From Flavobacterium silvisoli (lineage in GTDB: Bacteria; Bacteroidota; Bacteroidia; Flavobacteriales; Flavobacteriaceae), in the NCBI RefSeq assembly GCF_004329815.1, contig NZ_SJPE01000005.1:96668-160667 (forward strand): DNA of 64,000 nt, read 5' to 3'. Of the stretch, positions 19,136 through 27,696 are shown piece by piece (within the stretch, counting starts at the first letter, position 1; every line of letters begins with the position of its first letter). The position numbers and the translations under genes were made by a program. The notes beneath the pieces are model-generated. The model made no database searches. It was not told the origin of the DNA and saw only the letters and a program-made list of their open reading frames with translations.

Positions 19136-19173
19136 TGCCCCCTAAAAGTTACACACCTATTGGGGGCATTTTT
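19136..19173 (+). terminator. Terminator after E1 gene
   Basis: TGCCCCC / GGGGGCA stem with a 19-base loop followed by TTTTT. Confidence 0.6.
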
Positions 19174-19231
19174 ATAAAAAAGATGCACCTTAGCAAAATG
19201 ATATTACTGTTGTTCCATTAATTCCGAATCT

Positions 19232-19849
19232 ATGATGTGGTGGTACTATTTTTTAGTCTTTGCCGGTGCTTTTTTATTTGATGTTGTCCCCATTCCTTTT
19301 CCGCCGGCACTTACCATTATGGTTCCGTTACAAATCATGTATGATTTAAATGCTTGGTGGGTTACTGTAATAGGAGTTGCGGGGTCAATTTTAGGAAGAT
19401 ATGTGCTCACTCTATACATACCTCTGTTATCGGAAAAAATATTTAAAGCTAAAAAAAATCAGGAAGTTCAGTATCTCGGGGAAAAAATAAGTGAAAAAGG
19501 CTGGAAGAGCCAACTGCTCATCATTACTTATTCTTTACTGCCATTGCCTACCACTCCGTTATTTTTAGCAGGAGGTATAGCCCGAATCAAACCCATCCGG
19601 ATTATTCCGGCATTTTTTATAGGCAAATTCATCAGCGATGCGACAGCAGTGCATTTGGGTAAATTTGCTTCAGAAAATGTTGATGAGATGTTTCGCGATA
19701 CATTATCCTGGCAATCCATAACCGGGTTAATTTTTGGGATATTATTGCTTTGTGCTTTATTGTTCATTGACTGGTTTTCACTGCTCAAAGAAAAAAAGTT
19801 TAAATTGGATTTTAACATCTGGAACCGAAAAGAACAATCCGACACTTAA
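19232..19849 (+). CDS. VTT/DedA-like membrane protein
   Basis: The 205-residue integral membrane protein has hydrophobic segments near 3-30, 45-65, 95-120 and 155-182 and a charged C-terminus. The segment 'LLIITYSLLPLPTTPLFLAGGIARI' and the following 'PAFFIGKFISDA' match the VTT (SNARE-associated, DedA-like) domain, whose members flip lipids such as undecaprenyl phosphate or handle membrane stress. The start has two adjacent ATG codons. It stands alone between the E1 gene and pepT. The fold call is moderate, and function is not assigned. Confidence 0.65.
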   Translation: MMWWYYFLVFAGAFLFDVVPIPFPPALTIMVPLQIMYDLNAWWVTVIGVAGSILGRYVLTLYIPLLSEKIFKAKKNQEVQYLGEKISEKGWKSQLLIITYSLLPLPTTPLFLAGGIARIKPIRIIPAFFIGKFISDATAVHLGKFASENVDEMFRDTLSWQSITGLIFGILLLCALLFIDWFSLLKEKKFKLDFNIWNRKEQSDT

Positions 19850-19958
19850 GATTTACCCTTTAACCATTTTACAGATATAAATACCGGCTTTTCATTTGCC
19901 CAAAAATCTTTTTTCAGTATTCCCAAATTATCAGACAGGAATAACTTGCAATCGCTAA

Positions 19959-19992
19959 TTTGTCATTCACAATTCGTAATTAATTATATTTG
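19959..19992 (+). promoter_or_regulatory. Promoter for pepT
   Basis: TTTG (19959-19962) and TATATTTG (19985-19992), 22 bases apart, 16 bases before the start codon. Confidence 0.6.
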
Positions 19993-20007
19993 TGAAAAAA
20001 TAAAACC

Positions 20008-21279
20008 ATGCAACATATCATTGACCGTTTCGTAAGTTATGTCACTATCGACACCGAATCGGATCCCAATTCAACCACTACACCGAGTACCAAAAAACAA
20101 TTTGATTTAGCTAATAAACTGGTAGAAGAGCTCAAAGCCATCGGGATGACCGAGGTTACCATTGACAAACACGGATACGTAATGGCCACCCTGCCCTCGA
20201 ACGTAGACCACAAAGTGCCGACAATAGGATTTGTAGCCCACTTTGACACGACTCCCGACTTTACCGGAAAAGATGTTAAACCTCAAATTGTAAAGAATTA
20301 TGACGGAGGAGATATTATACTGAACAAGGAACACAACATTGTCCTTTCTCCAAATTACTTTAAGGATTTATTGCTTTACAAAGGGCAAACCCTGATTACC
20401 ACAAATGGTTTAACCTTACTTGGTGCCGATGACAAGGCTGGAATTACCGAAATCATGACCGCTATGGAGCACATGATTCAAAATCCGGACATCAAACACG
20501 GCAAAATAAGAGTGTGCTTTACACCTGATGAAGAAATTGGCCGTGGTGCCGATTTATTTGACGTAAAAAAATTCGGAGCCGACTGGGCTTACACTATGGA
20601 CGGTAGCCAGATTGGTGAATTAGAGTACGAAAATTTCAATGCGGCGGGAGTTAAAATTACTTTCAAAGGGAAATCGGTTCACCCGGGGTATGCTAAAGGC
20701 AAAATGATTAACTCGATGCTGATTGCCAACGATTTCATCAACGAATTACCCAAAGGTGAAACGCCACAGGAAACCAAAGGATACGAAGGCTTCTTTCACG
20801 TAACCCAATTACAGGGAAGTATTGAAGAAACCAAACTGGAGCTGATCATCCGCGATCACGACATGAAGTTATTCAAACAACGCAAAGCTTTAATCGAAAA
20901 AATAACTGCAAAATTCAACAAGAAATTTGCCAAACAATTCGGAGAAGATATAGTGATTACCAAAATCACTGACCAGTACTACAACATGAAAGAAAAAGTA
21001 GAACCGGTAATGTTTATTGTAGATTTGGCAGAAAAAGCCATGAAATCATTGGGCATCAAACCACTAATCAAACCAATCCGAGGAGGTACTGATGGCTGTC
21101 GTTTGTCTTACATGGGGTTACCATGTCCTAATATTTTTGCCGGTGGTCATAACTTCCACGGAAAATACGAATACGTTCCGGTAGAAAGTATGCAAAAAGC
21201 AGTGGATGTAATTGTGAAAATTGCCGAATTGACAGCCACCACTGATTTCAGTAAAGCAGGTAAGGGTAAGAAGAAGTAA
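20008..21279 (+). CDS. pepT: Peptidase T (tripeptide aminopeptidase)
   Basis: The 423-residue cytoplasmic M20 metallopeptidase has all the expected two-zinc site motifs: '[11 protein letters not shown]' (about 75-85), '[11 protein letters not shown]' (about 140), '[13 protein letters not shown]' with the catalytic Glu pair (about 172), '[19 protein letters not shown]', and '[17 protein letters not shown]' at the C-terminus. PepT removes the N-terminal residue from tripeptides. Length matches the family (about 410) plus a lysine-rich tail. It is transcribed alone from a good TTTG/TAnnTTTG promoter. Confidence 0.95.
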   Translation: MQHIIDRFVSYVTIDTESDPNSTTTPSTKKQFDLANKLVEELKAIGMTEVTIDKHGYVMATLPSNVDHKVPTIGFVAHFDTTPDFTGKDVKPQIVKNYDGGDIILNKEHNIVLSPNYFKDLLLYKGQTLITTNGLTLLGADDKAGITEIMTAMEHMIQNPDIKHGKIRVCFTPDEEIGRGADLFDVKKFGADWAYTMDGSQIGELEYENFNAAGVKITFKGKSVHPGYAKGKMINSMLIANDFINELPKGETPQETKGYEGFFHVTQLQGSIEETKLELIIRDHDMKLFKQRKALIEKITAKFNKKFAKQFGEDIVITKITDQYYNMKEKVEPVMFIVDLAEKAMKSLGIKPLIKPIRGGTDGCRLSYMGLPCPNIFAGGHNFHGKYEYVPVESMQKAVDVIVKIAELTATTDFSKAGKGKKK

Positions 21280-21289
21280 TGTTTTACCG

Positions 21290-21366
21290 CGAGAGGTTCT
21301 CGATACAATTTTTACTTCGTAAAAATCACTCGAACTGACGGAAAATGACCTAAACCCACGTGGGCT
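21290..21366. repeat. Intergenic palindromic segment
   Basis: This holds a perfect 8-bp hairpin ATTTTTAC-TTC-GTAAAAAT (21308-21326), flanked by CTCGATAC and CACTCGAA, then the 10-bp palindrome CCCACGTGGG (21355-21364). It looks like a dispersed intergenic element rather than a terminator, since no T-run follows the hairpin. It lies between pepT and the YdeI-like gene. Confidence 0.45.
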
Positions 21367-21443
21367 TCGGTATTGTTTTTCCAACTGTTGCAGCCGGTTG
21401 ATTGAAAATTATGTTACACCTAATATTCTGACTGTAAAGCACT

Positions 21444-22019
21444 ATGAAAGAAACACCTGTTTGGGATAAAGTCAATCAATGGGGCGAGGAACTCGGCGTG
21501 TTGCGTGGCATTATTCAAAAAACCGAGCTGACAGAAACCACCAAATGGGGCGGTGAAGTGTACACGCTTAACAACAAAAATGTGTTAGGCATTGGAGGCT
21601 TTAAAAACTTTTTTGTGATTTGGTTCTGGAATGGGGTTTTCCTGAAAGATGAATTGAAAGTGCTGGTCAATGCCAATGAAGGTGTTACCCGCGGATTACG
21701 TCAGTGGCGCTTTACCTCGGCAAAGGAGATAGATGAATCTCTCATTTTACGATACATCAAGGAAGCTATAGCCAATGAAAAGGCCGGACTTTCGATCAAA
21801 CCTGAAAAGAAAGAAGCCATGCATTGCGATTTCTTTGCTGCTGCTTTGAGAGAAGATAAAGAGCTGAATACAGCATTTGAACATCTCACTCCGTTTAAAC
21901 AAAAAGAATATTGGGAATATTTGGCTACAGCCAAACAAGAAAAAACAAAAATTGCGCGTCTGGAAAAAGTAAAATCAATGATTTTGGAAGGTCGCGGTTT
22001 GAATGACAAATACAGATAG
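21444..22019 (+). CDS. YdeI/OmpD-associated-type protein (DUF1801)
   Basis: The 191-residue soluble protein has a DUF1801 N-terminal part ('TKWGGEVYTLNNKNVLGIGGFKN' near 35 and 'FVIWFWNGVFL') followed by the YdeI C-terminal helix pair ('TAFEHLTPFKQKEYWEYL' and 'KTKIARLEKVKSMILEG'). YdeI-type proteins are linked in the literature to peptide or antimicrobial stress, but the biochemistry is unknown. It has no signal peptide. Its neighbours give no functional clue; it is followed by AT-rich near-repeats and a terminator. Confidence 0.8.
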   Translation: MKETPVWDKVNQWGEELGVLRGIIQKTELTETTKWGGEVYTLNNKNVLGIGGFKNFFVIWFWNGVFLKDELKVLVNANEGVTRGLRQWRFTSAKEIDESLILRYIKEAIANEKAGLSIKPEKKEAMHCDFFAAALREDKELNTAFEHLTPFKQKEYWEYLATAKQEKTKIARLEKVKSMILEGRGLNDKYR

Positions 22020-22023
22020 AATT

Positions 22024-22054
22024 GGGAATTACGAATTAGGAATTACGAATTGGG
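22024..22054. repeat. Short direct repeats
   Basis: Copies of GGAATTACGAATT at about 22024-22036 and 22040-22052, separated by three bases. This is simple AT-rich intergenic duplication with no coding content. Confidence 0.55.
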
Positions 22055-22092
22055 GGCTTGTTGATTGTGAGTATCTTGATTTAATAATAAAT

Positions 22093-22131
22093 AAAAAACC
22101 CAAATCCTTTTATCGGGGTTTGGGTTTTTTA
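22093..22131. terminator. Bidirectional terminator between YdeI-like gene and yajC
   Basis: AAAAAACCCAAA / TTTGGGTTTTTT arms with inner CC/GG pairs around TTTTATC. It lies between convergent genes. Confidence 0.8.
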
Positions 22132-22182
22132 ATGTGGAAATTTGAATTTGTAATTCTTAATTACCTATTCATCATTTACCGC

Positions 22183-22455
22183 TTATGCTTTCTTATTTAA
22201 GGCAGCAGTCATTTCAACAGAAATGGCAGAGCGCTCAATTTTCAGTTTTCCCGACATGGTTTCAATGATTACAGTCCCTTCACCCAGTTCTACAATTTTT
22301 CCGTGAAAACCACTTTTGGTGATGATTTTATCGCCTACTTTTAATCCGGCTTCAAACTCTTTTTCCTGTTTTATTTTCTTTTGTTGTGGTCTGATCATAA
22401 AGAAATAAAAAATTGCCAATAAGGCGACCATTTGTAACGCAAACATTGAATTCAT
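22183..22455 (-). CDS. yajC: Preprotein translocase subunit YajC
   Basis: The 90-residue protein has one N-terminal membrane segment (about 5-22) followed by the family motif 'FMIRPQQKKIKQEKEF' and the soluble domain with 'GDKIITKSGFHGKIVELGEGTVIIET'. YajC associates with SecDF and YidC at the inner-membrane Sec translocon. It is the last gene of a minus-strand group nusB-DUF1573-yajC, 12 bases after the DUF1573 gene. This order is common in Flavobacteria. Length is slightly short of E. coli YajC (110). Confidence 0.92.
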   Translation of the reverse strand: MNSMFALQMVALLAIFYFFMIRPQQKKIKQEKEFEAGLKVGDKIITKSGFHGKIVELGEGTVIIETMSGKLKIERSAISVEMTAALNKKA

Positions 22456-22467
22456 AATTAAGATGTT

Positions 22468-22881
22468 TTAGTTCGTTCCTTTCGAAACTATGTTAGATTG
22501 AATGTATAATATTTTTTTTCCTTCGGGGACATTTGCTGACAGGACTACTGATTTAGAGTTTTCCCCTATCTTCCCGGCGGAATTGAATGAAACCTTAATG
22601 ATACCGTCCTTACCCGGGGCAACCGGTTCTTTAGGATACTCGGGGATGGTACATCCACACGAGCCTTTGGCATCGGTAATCAACAAATCTGCTTTTCCGG
22701 TATTTTTAAATTTGAAATCGTATTCTACTTTATCACCTTGTGTAATTGTTCCGAAATCGTGCTTTTGAGTTTCAAAAGTCATCTCGGTTTCAGCAGCAGG
22801 TGTAGTTTCTTTTTCATTTTTACAAGAAGTTGCAAAAACCAATAATGTTGCAACGGCCAGAAAACTTACTTTTCTAATCAT
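22468..22881 (-). CDS. DUF1573 lipoprotein
   Basis: The 137-residue protein has a lipoprotein signal (MIRKVSFLAVATLLVFATSC, Cys 20) and then a DUF1573 Ig-like domain: 'HDFGTITQGDKVEYDFKF', 'NTGKADLLITDAKGSCGCTIPEYP' and 'GIIKVSFNSAGK'. The Cys-Gly-Cys in the domain is typical of the family. DUF1573 proteins are abundant in Bacteroidetes envelopes and have no assigned biochemical role. It lies between nusB and yajC with 12-base gaps on each side, so it is co-transcribed with both. Confidence 0.9.
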   Translation of the reverse strand: MIRKVSFLAVATLLVFATSCKNEKETTPAAETEMTFETQKHDFGTITQGDKVEYDFKFKNTGKADLLITDAKGSCGCTIPEYPKEPVAPGKDGIIKVSFNSAGKIGENSKSVVLSANVPEGKKILYIQSNIVSKGTN

Positions 22882-22893
22882 TTTTGTATTGTA

Positions 22894-23832
22894 TTACATT
22901 AAACCTCTTCCGGTTTTTTTGATTTTGTTTTCGCTTTCAAATTCTTTGACCAAATTATCTAAAATTCCGTTGATGAAGATACTGCTCTTTGGTGTTGAAT
23001 ATTCTTTGGCAATTTCCAAATACTCATTGATGGTTACTTTTACCGGTATAGATGGAAACTTTAAAAATTCACAAATGGCCATTTTAAGGATAATGGTATC
23101 GATTTCGGCGATACGATCAGCATCCCAATTGGGCGTTTTATCGATATATTCTTTGGCCAAAGACACTTCATTCAATACCGTTTTTCTAAACAATAAACTA
23201 ACAAACTCTCTGTCTTCTTCATCTTTGTAAAGCTTAATTACTCTGAAATCATCTTTCTCGGATATTTGCCTCAACTGTTTTTGAATTTGGGTATTCACCA
23301 ACGGTATATCATCTATCCAAGTCAGCTTGTGATCTTCAAGGTACTCGTATAGTTTTTCATTGGGCGCCAATACTTCGGTAAACATGTCAACTACGAACTG
23401 TTTATCTTCTTCAAACGTCGTTTTTTTGGTACTCATGTACTTTTGGTACAAATCGCTTTTTTTAATCTCGTTCAACAAAATCAAAATATAGTCGTCATTC
23501 ATCGACCAGTTATTGATTTTACGTTTTTCTAAAGCAATGCTCAACGAACTGTTTTCTTCTAACAACAGCAGTACAGCGTTATTGACGAATTTTCTGTTGG
23601 GATTTTTTTCTTCCGGAGTAGCTAAATGTTTTTTGCTAGAAGTTTCTAAGAAAACCTCTTCTTTTTTTCTGATTTCAATCAGCGAAGACAGCATGATTAA
23701 ATATAAATCCTGAATATTATCGATACTTTGAATTAAAAACTTTTCTTCTTTCTCTAATTCATCAGAACTTTTTTGATGCATTGCGTAGATGGACTGCATC
23801 ACTTTCACTCGAATATGTCTTCTGTTTAACAC
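22894..23832 (-). CDS. nusB: Transcription antitermination factor NusB, long Bacteroidetes form
   Basis: The 312-residue protein has the NusB opening 'MLNRRHIRVKVMQSIYAMHQ' and, after about 170 residues, the classic C-terminal NusB core: 'NEVSLAKEYIDKTPNWDADRIAEIDTIILKMAICEFL' region and 'PVKVTINEYLEIAKEYSTPKSSIFINGILDNL'. E. coli NusB is 139 residues, so there is a ~150-residue insertion between helix 1 and the core, seen also in other Bacteroidetes from memory. NusB with NusE binds boxA RNA in rRNA antitermination. It heads the nusB-DUF1573-yajC operon and has its own TAnnTTTG box. Confidence 0.92.
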   Translation of the reverse strand: MLNRRHIRVKVMQSIYAMHQKSSDELEKEEKFLIQSIDNIQDLYLIMLSSLIEIRKKEEVFLETSSKKHLATPEEKNPNRKFVNNAVLLLLEENSSLSIALEKRKINNWSMNDDYILILLNEIKKSDLYQKYMSTKKTTFEEDKQFVVDMFTEVLAPNEKLYEYLEDHKLTWIDDIPLVNTQIQKQLRQISEKDDFRVIKLYKDEEDREFVSLLFRKTVLNEVSLAKEYIDKTPNWDADRIAEIDTIILKMAICEFLKFPSIPVKVTINEYLEIAKEYSTPKSSIFINGILDNLVKEFESENKIKKTGRGLM

Positions 23833-23855
23833 GGATAAGAACTTTTAAAAATTAA

Positions 23856-23882
23856 CAAAGCGAAAGAAATTCTTTCGCTTTG
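23856..23882 (-). terminator. Terminator after the amino-acid dehydrogenase gene
   Basis: CAAAGCGAAAG / CTTTCGCTTTG stem with loop AAATT; on the minus strand it is followed by a T-rich stretch. It sits just upstream of nusB. Confidence 0.75.
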
Positions 23883-23890
23883 CAAAAATA
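23883..23890 (-). promoter_or_regulatory. -7 box for nusB
   Basis: The minus strand reads TATTTTTG, fitting TAnnTTTG, 51 bases before the nusB start and directly beside the upstream terminator. Confidence 0.4.
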
Positions 23891-23911
23891 GTAATATTTT
23901 AAAACGCTCGA

Positions 23912-25018
23912 TTATTTATTGGCGTTTTCTTTTTTTCTTTCGTCAATACGATTTTGTGCAATTTGCATAGCTGCTTGTTGCGTGGTGATATTATTGGTAT
24001 CGGCAAAGTTGAAAATTTCTAACGTGGTATTGTAGATATTTTCAGTTCTTCTGATAGCTTCTTCTTTGCTGTATTTTACAATTTCTGCATACACATTGAT
24101 GATTCCACCGGCATTGATTAAGAAATCAGGAGCATAAGCAATTCCTCTTTCTCTTAAAATCTGACCGTGTACCGATTCAACAGCCAACTGGTTGTTAGCC
24201 GCTCCAGCAATTACTTTGGCTTTTATCTTGTAGATTGTTTCGTCATTGATAGTTGCACCTAAAGCACATGGTGAGTATATATCTACATCAGCGGCATACA
24301 AATCTGCACCGGTGAAAATTTTGGCTCCGTACTTGGCAACCATACTTTCCATTTTATCCTGATGAATGTCTGAAACAAAAACTTCGGCACCTTCTTTTGT
24401 CAAATGGCTGATTAGAGTTTCACCCACGTGACCGGTTCCTTGCACCAAAATCTTTTTACCTCCTAAACTGTCTGAACCGAATTGGTATTTGGCAGCAGCT
24501 TTCATTCCCATGTAAACACCGTAAGCGGTTACCGGAGAAGGATTTCCTGAACCACCTTTAGCCTCTGAAATTCCGGTCACATAATTAGTTACTTCGTGAA
24601 TACGGTCCATATCTTCTGTTGTGGTGCCCACATCTTCAGCAGTAATGTATTTTCCGCTTAGTGAGTCTACAAACTGTCCGAAACGGGTAATCATTTCAGG
24701 AGTTTTGTCGGCTTTGGCATCACCTATTATAACCGCTTTTCCTCCACCAAGATTTAAACCCGTAATGGCTGATTTATAAGTCATTCCTCTCGAAAGGCGC
24801 AAAACATCATTTAACGCTTCCCATTCGTTGTTGTATTTCCACATTCTCGTTCCGCCAAGAGCCGGTCCCATAACGGTATTGTGAATACCGATAATTGCTT
24901 TTAAACCTGTATCTTTGTCGTTACAAAAAACAATTTGTTCATGATTATCAAAAGAAAGTTGTCCGAAAACAGGATCCATCTTTTGTAGCTCTGCGGGTGT
25001 TGTGATTTCTGAAGTCAT
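23912..25018 (-). CDS. Glu/Leu/Phe/Val-type amino-acid dehydrogenase (leucine dehydrogenase-like)
   Basis: The 368-residue cytoplasmic enzyme has 'AIIGIHNTVMGPALGGTRMW' near 40-60, the catalytic-Lys segment 'RLSRGMTYKSAITGLNLGGGKAVI' (the middle Lys is substrate-binding), 'AEDVGTTTEDMDRI' and the NAD motif 'GTGHVGE' near 185. Length and motifs match the leucine/valine dehydrogenase subfamily rather than the larger glutamate dehydrogenases. It catalyses NAD-dependent reversible oxidative deamination of branched-chain amino acids, which would feed the branched-chain 2-oxoacid dehydrogenase encoded at 16.7 kb. The product specificity is inferred. Confidence 0.9.
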   Translation of the reverse strand: MTSEITTPAELQKMDPVFGQLSFDNHEQIVFCNDKDTGLKAIIGIHNTVMGPALGGTRMWKYNNEWEALNDVLRLSRGMTYKSAITGLNLGGGKAVIIGDAKADKTPEMITRFGQFVDSLSGKYITAEDVGTTTEDMDRIHEVTNYVTGISEAKGGSGNPSPVTAYGVYMGMKAAAKYQFGSDSLGGKKILVQGTGHVGETLISHLTKEGAEVFVSDIHQDKMESMVAKYGAKIFTGADLYAADVDIYSPCALGATINDETIYKIKAKVIAGAANNQLAVESVHGQILRERGIAYAPDFLINAGGIINVYAEIVKYSKEEAIRRTENIYNTTLEIFNFADTNNITTQQAAMQIAQNRIDERKKENANK

Positions 25019-25059
25019 TTTATAGCTATTAAAATTTGGACTTTTTTAAAAAGTCCCGA

Positions 25060-25067
25060 CAAAATTA
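25060..25067 (-). promoter_or_regulatory. -7 box for the dehydrogenase gene
   Basis: Minus strand TAATTTTG, 42 bases upstream of the start, with a TTTG 24 bases further upstream (25092-25095). Confidence 0.45.
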
Positions 25068-25213
25068 AAACTTTATTCAATAAAACTCACTCAAATCAGG
25101 GATAATTAGTAATTTGTTAATAAAATCAATTTAAACAATAAAATCAATAAATTCATTATTTTTAAAAATTTAACAAGAAAAAGTTTTTAAACCCCATTTT
25201 CGTCTATCAAAAA

Positions 25214-26971
25214 ATGAAAGAACTTCAATATTTAAACAAATATTTTATCAAATACAAATTCCACTTTTTATTAGGAATTATCATCACTATAGTTGCCCAA
25301 ATTTTCTCTCTTTTCACTCCGAAGCTCATCAGCAAATCGTTTATGATTATCGAGGATTTTCATAAAAACAATTTGAGCAGTGCTGTTATAAAAACCGAAT
25401 TGATTCATAACATCCTTTGGATATTAGGCACCACGCTGATTGCCGGCGTTTTAACTTTTCTGATGCGTCAGACATTAATAGTTATGTCAAGGCATGTGGA
25501 ATTTGATTTGAAAAACGAAGTATTCAAACATTATGAAGTTTTAGACCAAAACTTTTACAAGCGTAACCGAACAGGCGATTTAATGAACCGCATCAGTGAA
25601 GACGTGAGCAAGGTTCGTATGTATGTTGGCCCGGCTGTAATGTACACTATCAACACCTTCATTCGTTTTGCCGTAGTCATTATATATATGTATAACGTAT
25701 CGCCCAAATTGACCCTCTACACCCTGCTACCATTACCGCTGTTATCGTATATCATTTTCAAACTGAGCAGTGAAATCAACAAGCGCAGTACAATTTTTCA
25801 ACAATATTTATCAAAAGTATCGAGCTTTACACAGGAAATATTTTCAGGAATCCGGGTAGTAAAAGCCTATGCTCTAGAGGATCAATACCAAAATAATTTA
25901 GTTGAACTGGCCAAAGAAAGTAAAACCAAAAGCATGAGTTTGGCTCGTGTGCAATCCTTATTCGGACCGTTGATGATTGCTCTGATTGGGGTCAGTAATT
26001 TAACTGTGATTTATTTCGGTGGATTGATGTACATTGACGGAACTATCAAAAGTATCGGAACCATAGCTGAATTTATTTTGTACATCAACATGCTGACATG
26101 GCCTGTAGCCTCTATTGGCTGGGTTTCTTCATTGGTTCAGGAGGCAGAAGCTTCACAAAAACGCATTAACGAGTTTTTAAAAATTGAACCCGAAATCAAA
26201 AACAAAACTGCAGAACATACTGCCATTGAAGGAGAAATTGAATTCAACAATGTAAGCTTCACCTATGAAGATACCGAAATCACCGCATTGCAAAACATTT
26301 CCTTTAAAGTTAAAAAAGGAGAAACTCTAGCTATTTTAGGCAAAACGGGTGCGGGAAAATCAAGCATTCTATCGTTAATCACCCGTATGTATGACATTAA
26401 AAACGGCAGCATCACCATTGACGGCAAAAAAATAGATGAAATCAATTTGTATGATTTGCGCAACGGTATAGGTATAGTGCCGCAGGATGCTTTTTTGTTT
26501 TCAGACACTATTAAAAACAACATCAAATTCGGCAAAGAAAATGCTACTGACGAAGAAGTGATTGATGCTGCGAAAAAAGCTGTAGTGCACAAGAATATTA
26601 TGCATTTTAATAAGCAATACAATACTGTTTTGGGAGAACGTGGCATCACCCTTTCGGGTGGTCAAAAACAGCGGGTTTCTATTGCCAGAGCCATCATTAA
26701 AAATCCACCGATATTGCTTTTTGATGATTGTTTATCGGCTGTTGATACCGAAACTGAAGAACGGATTCTTAACAACCTGCTTGAGATTTCAAAAGATAAA
26801 ACCACCATTATTGTCAGTCACAGAGTGTCTTCAGCCAAGAATGCCGACAAAATCATCATCATTGATGAGGGACAAATCATACAAGAAGGTTCTCATAATC
26901 AATTAGTAACCCAAGAGGGGTATTATGCCGAATTATATCTGAAACAACTTTCGGAAAAAGAATTAAATTAA
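25214..26971 (+). CDS. ABC exporter, fused membrane and ATPase domains (MsbA/MdlB-like)
   Basis: The 585-residue half-transporter has a six-helix membrane domain (~1-310) and an ATPase domain (~340-585). Walker A is 'GKTGAGKSS' near residue 376, the Q-loop 'GIVPQDAFLF' near 425, the signature 'LSGGQKQR' near 480 and the H-loop 'IIVSHR' near 537. The Walker B reads 'ILLFDDCLSAVD': the residue after the Walker B Asp is Asp, not the usual catalytic Glu. This is the hallmark of a degenerate ATP site in heterodimeric exporters such as B. subtilis YheI-type subunits. It is divergent from the dehydrogenase gene. Substrate and partner are unknown. Confidence 0.93.
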   Translation: MKELQYLNKYFIKYKFHFLLGIIITIVAQIFSLFTPKLISKSFMIIEDFHKNNLSSAVIKTELIHNILWILGTTLIAGVLTFLMRQTLIVMSRHVEFDLKNEVFKHYEVLDQNFYKRNRTGDLMNRISEDVSKVRMYVGPAVMYTINTFIRFAVVIIYMYNVSPKLTLYTLLPLPLLSYIIFKLSSEINKRSTIFQQYLSKVSSFTQEIFSGIRVVKAYALEDQYQNNLVELAKESKTKSMSLARVQSLFGPLMIALIGVSNLTVIYFGGLMYIDGTIKSIGTIAEFILYINMLTWPVASIGWVSSLVQEAEASQKRINEFLKIEPEIKNKTAEHTAIEGEIEFNNVSFTYEDTEITALQNISFKVKKGETLAILGKTGAGKSSILSLITRMYDIKNGSITIDGKKIDEINLYDLRNGIGIVPQDAFLFSDTIKNNIKFGKENATDEEVIDAAKKAVVHKNIMHFNKQYNTVLGERGITLSGGQKQRVSIARAIIKNPPILLFDDCLSAVDTETEERILNNLLEISKDKTTIIVSHRVSSAKNADKIIIIDEGQIIQEGSHNQLVTQEGYYAELYLKQLSEKELN

Positions 26972-27041
26972 TTGTTGTTTGGTAACAAAAATTTTATCAT
27001 TTTTGAACTGTATAGAAACACTATTAATCGACTGAAAGAAT

Positions 27042-27419
27042 ATGAGAGAAAATGATATGTTAGAAAAAGATGAGATTTTTTCTAAAGTTTTAAGAGCTGG
27101 TAGAAGAACTTATTTCTTTGATGTAAGAGCCACAAAAGCCGATGATTACTACATCACCATCACTGAGAGTAAAAAATTCACTGAAGAAGATGGTTCTTTT
27201 CACTTCAAAAAACACAAAATTTATTTATACAAAGAAGACTTTGCAGCCTTTACTGATATTTTAGAAGAAATGACTGCTTATGTTTTGAATCACAAAGGAG
27301 AAGAAGTAATCTCTGAAAGACATCAAAAAGATTTTAAAAGAGAATACCAACAGGAAACCCCGGTAGAGAAAGCTCAGACCGAAAAGAGTTTCACCGACAT
27401 TGATTTTGATGATATTTAA
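27042..27419 (+). CDS. Pur-alpha-like nucleic-acid-binding protein (DUF3276)
   Basis: The 125-residue protein has the bacterial Pur-alpha domain: 'EIFSKVLRAGRRTYFFDVR' (about 8-26), 'ADDYYITITESKKF' and 'HKIYLYKEDFAAFTDILEEM'. Bacterial one-repeat Pur proteins dimerise and bind single-stranded DNA or RNA. They are strongly conserved in Bacteroidetes and spirochaetes. The C-terminal ~30 residues are charged and probably disordered. The start MRENDMLEK is the one used by related proteins from memory. It is cytoplasmic, monocistronic and followed at once by a strong terminator. Confidence 0.9.
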   Translation: MRENDMLEKDEIFSKVLRAGRRTYFFDVRATKADDYYITITESKKFTEEDGSFHFKKHKIYLYKEDFAAFTDILEEMTAYVLNHKGEEVISERHQKDFKREYQQETPVEKAQTEKSFTDIDFDDI

Positions 27420-27422
27420 TAT

Positions 27423-27449
27423 AAAAGCCCGAAGATTTCGGGCTTTTTA
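27423..27449 (+). terminator. Terminator after Pur-alpha-like gene
   Basis: AAAAGCCCGAA / TTCGGGCTTTT stem, loop GAT, followed by T and A residues. Confidence 0.85.
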
Positions 27450-27462
27450 AATTTAAAAGACT

Positions 27463-27696
27463 ATGCAAAAACTTGCCCTTTACATCAAACAGTTTACCGA
27501 TTTTATCGATAAATACGGAATACCATTTCATGCATTAAGCGTGTTGTTTTGGATTTGGATTCTGAACATGAACATCAACAATCCCGAGCACAAAACTACT
27601 CCGGTGAAAATTTCATTTTATATCGCCATTGTTTTTATCGTGATGAGCTCCTTGAGCCTGATTGTAAGTATTATGAAAAAAATGAAAAAGGATTAA
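27463..27696 (+). CDS. Small membrane protein of unknown function (77 aa)
   Basis: The 77-residue protein has two hydrophobic segments (about 22-36 and 48-70) and a lysine-rich end (MKKMKKD). It lies 14 bases after the terminator of the Pur-alpha-like gene and its stop codon overlaps the 3' end of the convergent CsaA-like gene by four bases. No motif is recognised. Composition is normal for the region, which favours a real gene, but conservation would need to be checked. Confidence 0.6.
   Translation: MQKLALYIKQFTDFIDKYGIPFHALSVLFWIWILNMNINNPEHKTTPVKISFYIAIVFIVMSSLSLIVSIMKKMKKD

Noticed and set aside
22003..22200. 65-residue frame between YdeI-like gene and yajC
   Set aside because: It runs through short direct repeats and a terminator hairpin.
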